Source: Ampelocalamus luodianensis (taxonomy: Eukaryota; Streptophyta; Magnoliopsida; Poales; Poaceae). From it: DNA of 64,000 nucleotides. The translations under genes were made by a program, and so were the position numbers. The notes under the pieces are model-generated. The model had not been told where the DNA came from. It saw nothing but the letters and a program-made list of their open reading frames with translations, and did not search any database. Of the stretch, positions 1 through 12,701 are shown piece after piece. The stretch lies in NCBI GenBank assembly GCA_036346255.1, contig CM070620.1:30005609-30069608 (forward strand). Reading direction: 5' to 3'. Every line of letters begins with the position of its first letter. Position 1 is the stretch's first letter.

Positions 1-17
1 AGCACAATGCTACCATC

Positions 18-323
18 GTGCACCTTGCTCAGTTTGCCACTGCCCAGTGGGAAGCCTTGGATACTACCGCTACGGAGCTAGAGTGCGTCTACGAGACACT
101 ACAGATGGCAGAGGAGAGAATTGCAGCGCTAGAAGAAGCTCTGTATAGGCAGCAGGAGCCAGAGGAGCTAGAAGAACCCGAGGAGCTAGAAGAACCCGAG
201 GAGCCAGAGGAAGGGCCAGAAGATCCCGAGGAGCCAGTCGTGCCTGCACCCGAGCCACTTGTTCCTGTTGCACCAGTCGCGAGACATCAGGATCAATTTG
301 CCAGGATGCCTGCACATTTCTAA
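18..323 (+). CDS. Acidic coiled-coil ORF of a probable retroelement
   Basis: This 101-residue ORF starts at the ATG at 18 and may continue upstream of the window. Residues 1-45 are rich in Ala, Glu and Leu with heptad-like spacing, which suggests a coiled coil. Residues 46-75 are an imperfect repeat of Glu-Glu-Leu-Glu-Glu-Pro units, followed by a Pro/Val-rich tail. I do not recognise a named domain. The ORF lies directly upstream of a gypsy gag remnant and LTR fragments, so it is most likely part of a retroelement rather than a host gene. The A-rich stretch near 555-575 (AATTAATAAATAAG) could serve as its polyadenylation region. Confidence 0.35.
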   Translation: MHLAQFATAQWEALDTTATELECVYETLQMAEERIAALEEALYRQQEPEELEEPEELEEPEEPEEGPEDPEEPVVPAPEPLVPVAPVARHQDQFARMPAHF

Positions 324-669
324 GTCTACAGCAGGCGGGAGCGCAGTCGTGGTTGCGGATGTTACCTCGGCAACTGAGTCTGTTAAGGTTTAGCCTTAGC
401 TAGTTGAGGCTCAGTGTGTGTGAGACACTTCAGTTTAAGTTTAGGAGTATCATCCTTTAGACGGTAGTTTGTGTGTTAGGTTCCCTCTTATTTTCCTGTG
501 TGCAGTATGAGCTGCAAATGCCCTTAGGCAATTGTTGCAGTCATGCTAAGACCCTAATTAATAAATAAGTATTTTAGTTGATTTCTTTGTGACGTGTTGT
601 TGGGTTTAACCTACCCCTACTTAGTTCTTAACTTATCTTGTGCTTGCTACCTTATCTAATCCTTGGAGC
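324..669 (+). other. Non-coding stretch between ORF and gag remnant
   Basis: No ORF or RNA gene is recognisable here. The first half looks like a 3' untranslated region with an AATAAA-like cluster near 558-572. The second half resembles a gypsy leader running into gag. Confidence 0.3.
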
Positions 670-985
670 TTTCGCCAGATAGTTCAGACTTGTCACGCCG
701 CTGCCAGTGGCTTAGGAACCAATGGTTCAGAAGGAAATGAACAGACACCTACAGGAGCAGTTCCACCTCAAGCACCCCCAATTGATCTGTAGAACTTCGG
801 GGCATTCATGGCTGCTCAGACCCACATGATGCACATGATGATGAACCATATGCAAAATATGAACAACAATTAGTCCAACAACCACAACAACAATGTAGCA
901 CCAGCTGCTCATGGCCACCATGGACCATCCAAGCTAGCAGAGTTCATGAGTATTCGCCTGCTGACTTTCTCTGGGAAACAGACAT
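670..985 (+). pseudogene. Ty3/gypsy gag remnant
   Basis: The reading frame through 720-985 shows a Met/His/Asn-rich gag segment followed by the phrase AEFMSIRLLTFSG. This matches the conserved start of plant gypsy gag (AEF-R--PP-F-G). In-frame stops occur near 790 and 870, so it is dead. The gag sequence breaks off at about 985 and runs straight into the middle of an LTR (GACATTATAAG joined to the conserved LTR block), so most of gag-pol has been deleted. Confidence 0.55.
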
Positions 986-1487
986 TATAAGTCAATTATC
1001 TCTTATGGATAAAGTTGTACAACCTCTGTAGAGTGTCAAACTATTCGAATAGCCGTGTCCACAGTCATGGACATGCTGAGCAAAGCCTTTCGTGGTTTAG
1101 ACTTTGTTTTTATTTCTAAAATTATTTATAAAACTGTTTGTGACATGGATAGGTGTCCAGGAGAAAATTGTGAGTTGAAGCCCCAGGTTGGTGCCCGTGT
1201 TTAAGTTAGTGTTAGGTTGGTGCCTACACTAGCATTATTAATTCATTTAAAACTCAATTTTAGATAATGTAAAATTTGAGCTTTTGAACTTAGCTATTGT
1301 ATTTAAAATATCAAATATTGCTTTTGCATAAATAATAATATAAGCCTTCCTTTGATAATATCCATGCATGCATTAACTCGGTTATAGGTGTAACTTGCTG
1401 AGTACATTTTTGTGCTCACCCTTTCTTAATAAAATGTTGTTCAGAGGGGAAGGACTTCGCAACTACTGATAATCTCGACGACTAGGC
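986..1487 (+). mobile_element. Gypsy LTR, 3' part (fragment)
   Basis: This stretch matches the 3' half of the gypsy LTRs at 3842-7456 (minus) and 56791-59420 (plus). It includes the conserved block at about 1011-1080 (GTACAACCTCTG, then CTATTCGAATAG, then the GTCATGGACATG end). It also has the TTGCTGAGTACATTTTTGTGCTCACCC stretch (written here as a landmark near 1395-1422). It stops at GCCACTAT (about 1487) without the last 90 bp seen in the copy ending at 59420. Confidence 0.65.
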
Positions 1488-1490
1488 CAC

Positions 1491-3272
1491 TATAACATCC
1501 AAAAATTGTATTTCTGTCAAAAAGAAATTTTAATTATTTTCCTTGAATTTTTTGGACTTTTTAAAAGCTTTTCCCTCTTTATTTTAAGCCAAAATAAATT
1601 ATTTGCAAATATAATACCAATTTTGAGTTGGAAATATTTTATTTAAGTTCAAAATAATTTAGGGAATTTATGTGGATTTTTTTAGAATTTTTTAACTCTA
1701 TTTTCTAAAAACCTATTTGAATTTTTCTCATTTTTGGTAAATCAAAAATCCTCAAAAATTCGCATTTTGCCTTTGGGCCCAAACTTCCTCCTAGCCCACG
1801 GCCTTTTCTTTCTTTTCCTCCCGCGCCTGGCCTGCTCGTGTCGTTTTTCTTTTGCTATCGCTGACACGCGGGCCCGTCTTGCCAGCCACTACCTCCCTTT
1901 CTCTCTCTCCCTCACTAACTAATGGGGCCCACTTGTCATCGTCAACCTCTTTTTCTCCTTCCTCCCACCTTCCCAAGTGCCACCGCCATTAACGCCGTTT
2001 CAGCGCATTCAAATGCCAGTTTTCACTCGCGATCGTGGGCAATTATACTCACGATCTCCTTCCACTCCTTCGCGCAATCAAACACCCGTTTCTTCCTCCT
2101 TTAACTCACAATTTCTTCGCCGCCGCGCCGGCTTAAAGCACTTGCACGTGTTCTTGCCGCCTCAGTGCCACCCTTGCCATATAAAAGGAGGTATCGCGTT
2201 CGCCATCTCCCACTCATTCCATTCCCCACAACCCTAGATTCCTTACTCCTCTCTCGTTGCCAAAATCGTCTGTTGAAGCTTCTCCACTGCAAACCCTAGC
2301 ACCGCCAATTGTGTTGCCACCGTTGACACTCCTTCACCATCATCCACACCAAAAGCTTCACAAGGATGTGTTCTACCTCGTGCTCACACTAACTTCACCG
2401 AGGAACCGCCAAAACATCGTCGTCGCCTTGGACCGAACACCTCCGCCGCCTTCTTCCTCATCGCCGGCAAACCCCTCATGCCTCGCTGTCACTTTGGTGC
2501 ACACCAGGTTACCCGCAACTTCCTCTTTCTTTTGTGCACACGCACGCTCCTCGTCGTAGCCCCTAACGTTGGCGACCACAGCTCCCGAGCGCCACCACTC
2601 ACCAGCCCAGGTGGCTGCCACGTCAGCGCCACATGGCTGCCATGTCAACGCCACATCAATGCCACATGGTTGCCATGTCAGCGCCACATAAGCCCTATCG
2701 GCCTAGTCAGCGCCTAGTTAGTGCCCACGTGGTTCCATGAACTAGGTTTACCGTAGACCAAAACTCACTTGTGGACCAGGTCCATGGACCATGGGCCCAC
2801 ATGTTAGTGAGAGAATAGCTTTTCTCGTAGAAAAATAAATGAAATAAAATTGAAAATCAGCTATTAACTTCATGCTTGCACAGTATATAGATTTTCTTTA
2901 GAAAAATAAATCATTAATTCTGGAAAATGAATTTAGGTTAATTTCTTTAGAATTCAAACTTCCGAGGACTTGTTCTCCTTCATACGAGCGCCGATTCCAG
3001 TGATTCAAATTCCTAAATTCATCTAAAATTATAATCTAGCTATATAAACCAAAATTATTTAATTTGGAGTTTATTTGAATTTGGCTTATTTTCACATATA
3101 AACTTCAACGACTCTAGAGAGCAAGAGTTGTTTGACGACCAGACTTTTGAGCAAGGAGAGTTACATCTTTGATCGTATTTGAATCTTAGTAATTTAAATT
3201 TTTTAAATTATTATTGCATTGCTTATTTGTGTTCAATTTAATTTAAATCCCTATTTTAAATTATTATAGTTA
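1491..3272 (+). mobile_element. Gypsy LTR, 5' part (fragment)
   Basis: It starts with TATAACATCC, a degraded form of the TGTAACATCC start seen in related LTRs at 7456 (minus) and 42285 (plus). It contains the GGGCCCACTTGTCA motif typical of grass gypsy U3 regions, a TATA box at 2180 and a pyrimidine-rich leader. The segment 2930-3270 aligns with the reverse complement of 5160-5600. It diverges at about 3272, where a copia LTR tail begins. The apparent short ORFs in this stretch are LTR sequence, not genes. Confidence 0.6.
2180..2187 (+). promoter_or_regulatory. LTR TATA box
   Basis: TATAAAAG lies about 700 bp into the LTR and just before a C/T-rich leader, the usual layout of an LTR promoter (U3/R boundary downstream). 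Confidence 0.5.
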
Positions 3273-3838
3273 TGCATCATTAGTTTATCTCTTTAGCACT
3301 TAATAATCTTCAAGAAAGAGCTTTGATTTATTACTCTTAGTGCTTGCTGGCACCTAGATGGCTTGAAGGAGGTTTGCATGGTGATCTCTTCAAGAAGGTT
3401 GTGAAGAGGCCCAGCAACGATTATGATTGGTTCGGTGCTCACCATCTCCGGAGTGGAGGAAGAGCAACCCTAGTGGAAATGAGGTTCTTTAGGCTCAATT
3501 TGTGGAGCCGGTCCAATTCGTTTGCCTCAACGTGGATTAGTGAAGACCGGCAAGTCTTCGATACCACGGGAAAACATCGAGTGTTTTCATTGCAGTTTTC
3601 TCTCTTGGATTTACTTCTTCCGCATTTACATTTTTAGCTCTTACTTGCGTAGAATTGCTTAGCTAGAATTGTATTTAGTTTTGCTATAGTCTTGGAGTAT
3701 CTTAGTGAAATATCTAGAATATATCTCTTGTCTTGTGCTAGAATTCTTTTATTAAGCCATACTTGTTAAATTTGTTAATTAGAGCATAATATTTTTAGAA
3801 ACCTTCTATTCAACCCCCCCTCTAGTCGATCATCCTTG
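3273..3838 (+). mobile_element. Copia (SIRE-like) LTR 3' end, fragment
   Basis: The end reads CTATTCAACCCCCCCTCTAG followed by TCGATCATCC and CCTACAA. This is the typical 3' end of SIRE/Maximus-type copia LTRs, and the same run appears reversed at 49388-49425. No internal copia sequence is attached. It is wedged between two gypsy LTR pieces in opposite orientations. Confidence 0.6.
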
Positions 3839-3841
3839 ATC

Positions 3842-6800
3842 CTACAACTAGTCTCATGATCAGTAGCTAGTTCACACAGTAAACAAATAAGGTAACATCC
3901 ATAATTCGCACAGCTTTATTAATAAATATCAGAGTTTATTACAAAAAAGGCTTATAAGCCAACAATAAAAGAATACAGCGGAAGACGGAGAAGAAGCATT
4001 AGAGCCTAGCAAATCTGCCACAGGTAATCGACTCGGGTAGCGACTTAGTCGTCGACATCCACACCGGTAGTGAAGTCCTTCTCCTCTGAAATATATTTTA
4101 TTAAGCAAGGGTGAGCACAAAAATGTACTTTGCAAGTTACACCCAATAATAGATTATAATGCATACACGGATTTATCAAGGAAGGCTTATAGGGTTGAAT
4201 TTACATAAAGCAATGTTTTCTTTTTAAATATTTCTACTAAGTTCCAAAGTAGTTATTCTATAACTAAAATCAGTTTTTGATTTGAAATTGTCAAGTTTTA
4301 TAGTATGATAACATCCATACATTGTTGGTAAAGGATACCCTCCTATCACATCGCTAACTGCCTAATTTTCCAACTGGATAAACTATCCAAAATTATTTTT
4401 GTCAAACCATTTTTAAAAAAACATAGTTTAATCCGCGAAAGGCTTTGCTCAGCATGTCCATGACCGTGAACATGGCTATTCAAATAGTGTTACACTCTGT
4501 AGAGGTTGTACAACTTTACCCACAAGGGGTAATCAACTTATAATGTCCATCTGACACACTTCCGTAGGTGTGCGACAAAGTGATTATCACAAGGCCTTTA
4601 CAATGCGTCATCGCGAAGTAGTTATGCCTGCTAAGGTTTCGTTTTCTTTGGACTAAACCATCCACCGAAAGCCCCCTCTTGCGCCATGTGGGAATAAATA
4701 AAAAGTAGGTCATTCTGACACCCACACAACCGAATAGCACAACCACATTGAAACGTTACAAATTAGTTAGCCAGGTCAGTCCCACTCTAGACTTATGGTA
4801 GTACGGAAGGGCTTTGCAATCCGTGGCTCGCATACCGATCCTTAATTGACTGGGTGACTTCCAAAAGTAATCATTAGGGCTCGATCATAGAAATGAATCG
4901 ATCCCGTGCATAAACTTGTACCTACCAACTATCCATTTCGTCCAACTCCAAACCAGTTTTTCATTTTATTTTGCTTTTCAAACCATTTGCAAATTTCTAT
5001 GGCAGAATAATGACATAGACTCATTTTAAATCCATAGTTGAATCTTTGGCTAAAATTCTCCAAATTAAATATTTTTTTATCTAAGTATGACTAGGTATAT
5101 ATTTTCCAAAAGTGCTCTAGTTCATACTATTGCATAAACTAGATTTTCATCTAAGGGGTCAAGGTACGTTCAATTCAATGTCAAAGTTGGTTATGCAATG
5201 GAATTGGGAATAACTATAAGTTTAAAACAGGAATTTAAATTAAGTTGAATACAAATAAGCATGTAGTAATAATTTAAAATAGAACTTAAATAATTTAAAA
5301 TACTAGGATTTAAATATGATCAAGAGATGTAACTTGCCTTTCTCAAATAATTGTTGTTCTGAAATGGCGTCAAAATCTAACTCTCTGAAGTCGTCAAAAT
5401 CTATACGTGAAAATAAGCTAAATTCAAACAAAATTCAAATAAACTCTAAATTGAATAATTTAGGTTTTGGGAGATATATATTGAGTTTAGATGAATTTAG
5501 AAATTTGAATCACTTGAATCGAAGATCGAACGAAGCAGAACGGGCTCTCGGAAGATTGAAATTCACATGAAATGATAGAATTGGATTTTTTTTTCAAACT
5601 TTATGGAATTGTTTTTCTAAAGGAAAAACAATTATTGCATCAACATGACGTCAACGAGTGATTATTGGATTTCCAACTGAATTAATTTTCTTAAGGAAAA
5701 TCGGGGTGAGCCACTGACATGTGGGCCATGGACCATGAGCGTGTTTGCTTAGGGCCTAGGAAGACTGCTGCGAGCACAACCCCGGATCTGCCTCTTTGCC
5801 GTTTGCTTGGTCGCCGGGAGGCGCGAGCTCGGGCATAGAAAGCAGCGCTGGGAGCCAGGCCTCCCAGGCCTCCCAAGCGCTGCTCGATCCAGCGTTCCTT
5901 GCTCGATCCAACGGCCTATTTTTTATTCACCAATTCCAGGCACATACTTCTAACCAAACAACACATCTTCAGGTTTGTCTGGCCAGGCAAAAATTATCTA
6001 CTTTTCAAGCTACCTTCAGGTACTACTTTTTCTCAGGCATTGAATCCAGGGCACCAACCAAACAAGCCCCATGTCCACGGGACTCGCTCTGGTCCACGGT
6101 GGACTAGGTGCATAGCACCACATGCCTTTGCCATGTGGGTTGCCACATGGCAAGGACGCTAGGTGGCCATGACGTGGCATTGTGGTGGCGTGCCATGTTG
6201 GCACCAAACTAGCGGTGGCTCGGGACCCGAAGGTCACCGGCGAATGGAGGCGCAGTTGCCGATGGCGAGGGCACCATTGGAGAGAGTAGGCAACAGGGAA
6301 CTCAGTGCTCACCTCGACAGCAACTTGGCGTGAAGGAATCGCCGGCGACGAGGAAGGAGGCGTCAGCGTGGCGGTCCGATGAGGAGGGTGCTAGCACTGG
6401 GTAGAACGCGGTTGTGCGATGCCGATGGTGAGGAATAAGGCGGGGGAGGCTTCGTCGACGGCGTCGGGAATGGCAGTGGAAGTGAGCACAGCCGATGAAG
6501 TTCAATGGTGATTTGCGGCTGCGAGAAAGGGAGAGAGAAGGGGAAATTTGGGGGTGAGATGAGGAGAAAGGAGGGCTCCTAGGGCGCTCACTTGTAGGGA
6601 TGTAGGAGGACAGAGGCGGTAGATCGGGCGCACAGTCGTTACATGTTGGAGAAGGTGGCGACGCAAATGCATTTAACGTGAATAAAAGTAGGGATAATGG
6701 TCGGGATTGAGTGTGGGTGGTGGGGAGTTTCATTTTGCCTTGAATGTGTGAGAAAGACGGTAGTAATGGGCAGCAATCAAGAGCTTGGGTGCGTGGCAAT

Positions 6801-7456
6801 GGCGACGGTGCGGGAGGAAGAAGAAAGGAGAGGAAGAAGGCGACCCTGACAGGTGGGCCCAGACGGCAGAGAGAGAAAGAGGGGAAAGAGAGGGACAGCT
6901 GACGGGTGGGGCCCATTTGTCGGAGAGAGAGAGAAGGGAAGCGGACTGGCGCGGGTGGGCCGGCGGGATGGGCTTCGGGAGCTGGTGGGCTAGGCGAGAA
7001 AAGTTGGAAAATAGGCCAAAGGAAATGGGTTTGGGCCCAAAAGGAGAAATCCGGATTTTAATATTTTCTCGAATTACAGAAATTGGATGAAATCAAATAG
7101 ACTTTTAGAAAATAGCAAATAGAGTTCAAAAATTCTAGACCAAACACAGAAATTCCCTAAATTGTTTTAAACTTAATAAAATTATTTCGAACTTAAATTT
7201 GGCTTTTATTTTTGCACATAAATTATTTTAATTTCTGAAAAATAGGAAAGCATTTTTAAATACCAAAAAATTCAATAAATTAATTAAATTTTTCTTTTTA
7301 ACTTTAAATCCAAGAAAACCCCAGAAAACTCAAAATTTTCTTTTTGACATTTAAAAACTGGCAAACTAAAGAAAATCAAGAAAACTCTTTTGAAAACTCA
7401 AAAAATATAATAAAATATTAATTTTATTTTTGGTAACAGAACTTTAGGATGTTACA
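3842..7456 (-). mobile_element. Gypsy LTR, nearly full length, minus orientation
   Basis: On the minus strand it starts TGTAACATCC at 7456 and runs leftward through a U3 with gtgggccc-type motifs, a leader, the conserved palindrome block (4449-4520) and the CTTGCTTAATAAA region. It ends at ACTGATCATGAGACTAGTTG near 3842, short of the expected terminal CA. A MITE interrupts it at 5742-6071. It is the inverted relative of the pieces at 986-3272. ORFs of up to 204 residues inside it (for example 6302-6916) are LTR sequence. Confidence 0.65.
5742..6071. mobile_element. MITE-like insertion inside the LTR
   Basis: The LTR sequence on either side (GGACCATG to the left, CATGTCCACGG to the right) is contiguous in the related plus-strand LTR near 2760-2800. 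The intervening 330 bp has inverted ends: GTGTTTGCTTAGGGCC on the left, and GGGGCTTGTTTGGTTGG read inward from the right. It also has internal GCCAGG/CCTGG motifs. The target duplication is not clear, so exact ends are uncertain by a few bases. Confidence 0.5.
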
Positions 7457-8367
7457 TAGAAGAGGAATAAGTGATGCATAAGGATCAAGATGACACAGGC
7501 GTCGTGGGTAAGGAAGCTCACCACAGCGGGAATGGTGTGGAGGCGCGTTCACCGGCGTCGAGAACGACGCAAATGTTCTCGCGGAACCAAGGAGCTATGA
7601 AGCTCGAGTTTGCGCGAAATAGAACATGGACGAGCTGAGGATTTCAGTGTGCGCTCCAGAGCTTAAATAGCTCGGACAATCGCGCGAGAAAAACAGCAAG
7701 ACGTTGGCGGTAGTGCGAGATACTCGCAGTCTACCCTGGTCTCTTCGCCAGCGTGGGATATAGTCACCATGAATGGGGTAGCTAGCATGGGCGGGAGCTG
7801 GCAGAGGTGACAAGGTAGCTAGGCGCAAAATGGTGGGCGGCAATGGAAATTAGTGGGCAAGTGGCGGAGCGGCGAGGAGCTCTGGAGCGGTGGCGAGCGA
7901 GGGAGAGAGCGAGGTGGAAGAATGATTCTGACGAGTGGGGCCCACACATAAGCGAGAAGGCAAGTGCGCGCTGGCGCAGGCTAGAGTTGGCTTGTACAAA
8001 TAGGCTAGCTAGGATTCGGCCCAATAGGCGAGCGGGAATTCAATTTTGCCTTTTGAATTTTTCCAAATCTGGCTAAATGACTCCCGAATTTTTGTACTGA
8101 GCAACAGAGTCCAAAATTTATCAAAAATTTTGTGAGGGTTCTTGTCCCAGTATAGTTTCTAGTGTAAAATTTTTAAGATTTTATCTACTTTGTGTTTTTC
8201 TCGGAAATTCCTACAAATTGCTATTTTCATCTGAATCCACTATTTGATTTATGCAAAAGCTCAATAATTCTTACTAAAATAGTTTTTCATACAAAAACAT
8301 GCTCAGAATTATTCTCTCACGTATTTTCAATATATTTTCCTAAAATAAGGATTTTTGGGATCTTACA
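7457..8367 (-). mobile_element. Second gypsy LTR head, truncated
   Basis: On the minus strand it starts TGTAAGATCCC at 8367. It contains a GGGCCCCACTCGTCAGAA motif and a pyrimidine-rich leader, and it is cut off by the start of the neighbouring LTR at 7456. No coding potential. Confidence 0.5.
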
Positions 8368-8794
8368 TAGTTAATACTAAACCCTAAAAAATCCGATAGC
8401 AACGCCCTAAAAAATCCGATAGCAACGCCCGTCGCCCCATAACCATAAGTCAGTACGCCATCCATTGGCCGCAAAACTTATTGCTGCAGGTCTAATTCAC
8501 AGGCATTTCAGGCTTGACATAGCATGTAAAGATGCAACACACATCACAGGGTAGCTCCTCAGATCACAGCAAATAAGCATATTGAGAATAGTAGATGAGA
8601 ACTATTGGCAAGGATGAACCACAGCGATAATAGTTAAATAACTCCTCTGGACATGTAAAAGCTAATAATGTACAGGTATGAGACGACACAGTAGCAAAAG
8701 TTTATCCGTTACTGGCTTAAGAGTACTGGTGTCCTCTATTAACAATGCATAAGGTATTCCCGCATGTCACTAAATTTCCTGAGGGAGAGGCTGC
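8368..8794 (-). other. 3' flank / probable 3' UTR of the AIG1 gene
   Basis: This stretch has no ORF and lies just downstream of the AIG1 stop codon on the minus strand. The 3' UTR probably extends into it. I could not choose a polyadenylation signal with confidence. An 18-bp direct repeat (CCCTAAAAAATCCGATAG) occurs twice near 8383-8425. Confidence 0.4.
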
Positions 8795-11140
8795 TTATAG
8801 AATAGCACACTTGTTCTGAGCCATCCTCCGGAATTCCTCGTTTTCCTTTTGAGCTTTCTCAAGACTCTCTTTGAGCTTGCGAATCTCCTCTTCTGATTTC
8901 AGCCTAGCTTCTGCCGCCACCTTCTCTGCTTCTAGCCTTGCATTCTGTTCTTCCATAAGTTGTTGTTGCAACATTTCGACGGTGCAATTCAGCTTTTCCT
9001 CCACCTATGAATATGTGAAGTCAACACAATTTATCGAGAAGTCTAAATAGCAAAAGAGATATTTCTCAAGAACACACTCGAATAGTTATTTAAATAATCT
9101 TGGAAATGCTCTAGTGGGAAGATATTTCATTAAGAACTAAGAAGCAGAACTAAGAAGCATCTAAGAACTTAAATATTTTATATGTAGGGCTATGTCAAAG
9201 ATCCATTTGTCATGAGGTTTGACCAATCCTCCTTTCCATGTAAAGTAGAAGTGATTGTAATTCTGGCACATCATGTTTTACGATCTCTATATAGCTGGAA
9301 ACAGAGCCAGTACATCTAAAAAAGAGCTTTACATAAGTTAGCAAGAGTTTCAATCTTAATCCCAACAAAACAAATCCCATGATTGTTTAACAAAATATTA
9401 ATGACATGTTGAAGAGTATCTTACAAGTAAAAATGCAACAAAGACATGTTTTATCATATATGCTGCAGACAACTTAATTCGGAATGCTTTAACCAAGAGC
9501 ATCCATAGACCATAGAGCAGAATCTGGTTAAGAAAGGTGTTGCAAAGCAACACATAACACTGTAAATAAGAGATAACTTCTTAAAACACGAATAAAATGC
9601 ATAATTAAATGTGAACAATCTAGGAATTAAATTACCATGTTGGTAATGTGTGCAAGTTGTTCATCCCGAGTTCTGTGGATTTCCTTCTTCAATTCAGATA
9701 TTTGCTCTTCCGTATATCCCATAGCATCACGGAACTCCTTTTCTCTATCATGCACCTCCTACAATATGAGTGTGTAAATCAGAACTGAAACTCCAGAGAA
9801 GTGAAACTTCACTTGAATAACAACAAAAATCTTTACCTACTTGAATAATAACAAAAAAGCATTACCTTGATGCGAGTAAGCATTGGATCTGAAAATGGTT
9901 TTCCTCCATTATTTGCACTAACAGAGTCCACCACATCAAGCAACTTTTCAAGCTGCTTGGCTTGGAGCGTTCGATCCTTAGTCGTGTTATCAAAGAGCAC
10001 AACTCTGTTTTTGCATAGCTCAACAATGTTCTGTAAACAAAACATACAGATATGACTATTTGCACATAAGCTCATATGAATGCCCCCCGAAATAAACACA
10101 CCATGCTGATAAGAACAAGCTCATTTTATCAAATGCATTAAAAGTCTTACCAAAAGGAAAGAGAAAATACCTGCAGATACTCGGGGGCATTGTTTAGCAT
10201 GTTCTTCAATTTAGTTTCACCAACTAGATCTCCATAAGTAAACACTAATATCATGTGGTCAACAATCTTCTCTCCGAAAAACACCTTAATCGTCTCAATT
10301 GTATTGGAATCTTCTCGAGAAAACCGAGATGTGGCAGAAAAAACCATCAACACTGCATGTATCCCATCTTTAGCCATGTTCATACACTTAACAATCTCTT
10401 TACCAGCATCCTCAGATGAAATGGTCATGTCGAATAATCCTATCAAGACATTGAAATGGGTGATTAGCCAAAATACCAAACATGAACAACAACCTTAAGG
10501 AAAATCTGATGGCTATGCATATTTAGTACATACGATAGGGACCAGCATTGTACATACAATAGGGAATTTGGGACCACTTTTTTGCAACTGTCTTCATTGT
10601 TTTTGTTTTTCTGACAATTGACATATTATTATTCTTCATGAAGTTGCTTTTGCCTCTGAGGGGAATGGATAAATATGGAAAACAAAGGAAGGATAACTCA
10701 TAACTGCAGAAGTAAGGCCATACATATGTTCAATACAAATATGTTGCACTTCTAATTATTTGGAGCATTGTTGCCAATTCAACCTCTGATTGTATTAACA
10801 GAGGTAGAAACATGGAGTGATGAAGTGTACTTCAAGGCATGATTAATCTGCTCCACGATGTAATTAGGAAACTTGTGTGAATCCTTAAGGTTTGTGAAGC
10901 ATCAAGTGTGGGACGTTTTCAGATCAAATAGCAAACTTCTATTTTTATCAACATAAAAAGAATTTCCGCAAATAAAAACTACACCATGTAAAAAGACAGT
11001 TCACTATACACCACCATGCTACACTATTTTTTAATGAAGCATGAGGGTGGCAGATGGCTTATCCGTTTTGAAAGTGTGAAAGACACCTAAAGTCCACACA
11101 TCTAGGGATAACATATCAAACATCGGTAATGCCCATTTCA

Positions 11141-11172
<32 letters not shown>

Positions 11173-12657
11173 CAATAATAATAACTCGAAAGCACGGACA
11201 CGACTGGAAGCTAGTGTGTCCGTGTCGGACACGGACACGGCTCCGTATCGGACACGTATCGGACACGTATAAGGGGCGTGTCCAAAATTAGCGTCGCGAA
11301 AAAAAATAAAATTAAAATCGGACACGTATCGGACACGTATAAGAGGCGTATCGGACACTTGGGCCCCATTCCATTCGACCCAGCTAAGCTGGTAGCCAGC
11401 CCAAATAGCCAGCTTAACCCTAGCGCCCCTTCTTCTCCCCTGTCCAGACCCATTCGACGCCGCCCCTAGCTCCCTGCTTCCAACCCCGATCCCCTTCTTC
11501 ATCGCCTGCACCTTCCGCCTCCTACCAGCACCGGCCGCCCTCGCCAGCCCCTTCTCCCTTCTCCCGACCCCGTTTGACGCCACCCCTTCCCCGTTGCTTC
11601 TAGCACCGATTCCCCTTCTTCGTCGCCTTCACCGGCCGCCCCCTGCTTCGTCGCCCTCCCCGCCGCCGACGCCTCTGCTGCTCCCCGGGAGCGACTCCCC
11701 TTCGACGTTGTTCCTACTTCCAGGTTCCAGCCCCGAGTCCCCGTCCCCAACAATGCCCCTGGCCCGTTCGACGCCGAGTCGCCGACGCTGAGTCCAGATC
11801 CCATTCGATGCCGAGTCCAGATCCCATTCGACGCCGAGTCGCCGACGCCTCTGCTGCTCCCCGGGAGCGACTCCCCTTCAACGCCATCCCTGCTTTTAGG
11901 TTGCAGCCCCGAGTCCCCGTCCCCGACAACGCCCCTGCCCCCTGCTTCTCCGGGTTGTCGCCTTCGACGCCGCTCAACCTTGGCTCCCTTCTGCTGCTGC
12001 TCCCGACGCGCCCTGTTGCTTCTGTGCGAAGGACTTGCTTCGGTGAGTTGTTTACTTGTTTGTTCTCCATTCTCCATAAACTCCTGCAAGTATTGTTGAC
12101 AATTGTTGAAGTGTAAAGCCGCTGCTGTTGCTTGTGCATAGTACCAGAAACTCCATTCGGTGAGTACTGAGTAGTTAAGCAAACTGAAAATTTGTTATTT
12201 GGCTATTGTTGAAGTGTACAGCCGCTGCTTGTGCATAGTATCATTATGTCATGCATCAGTATTTTGCCACTCATGCTGTCATGGTAACTAGTTTTGCACT
12301 TTTACTTGAACATGATTAGAACTTAGAAGATGAAACCGGCTGGTTCAAGTGCTGAGCAGCAAAGTACTGGATTTCTGGTATTAATCAAGTTCTTTCTATT
12401 CACAGGTTAGCAAAGTACTAAATTTTGTTGCATCCCATGTTAGATTGTTACTTACATTCACTAATCACATTTTTTCTATTCACAGGTTAAAGGAATTCTG
12501 AATTTCTGGTATTAATATGAAGTTATGAACTTATGCTTTATGAAGAATTGAAAAGACCGGGAGCCGAGGATCATCTTTGAGGTACATATTCGGTATTCCT
12601 ATTTTACACTTTCTGTTTGACAAACATGTAGAAAAGCATTCAATAATACATATGCAT

Positions 12658-12701
<44 letters not shown>

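Noticed and set aside
6302..6916. 204-codon minus-strand ORF
   Set aside because: It lies inside the gypsy LTR (U3/leader with GGGCCCACC motifs) and has Ser/Pro-rich low-complexity text. No domain or start context supports a gene.
11499..12182. 227-codon minus-strand ORF and overlapping ORFs on both strands
   Set aside because: They cover the GC-rich interior of the transposon in AIG1 intron 1. All frames are open because of base composition, and the DNA is internally duplicated.
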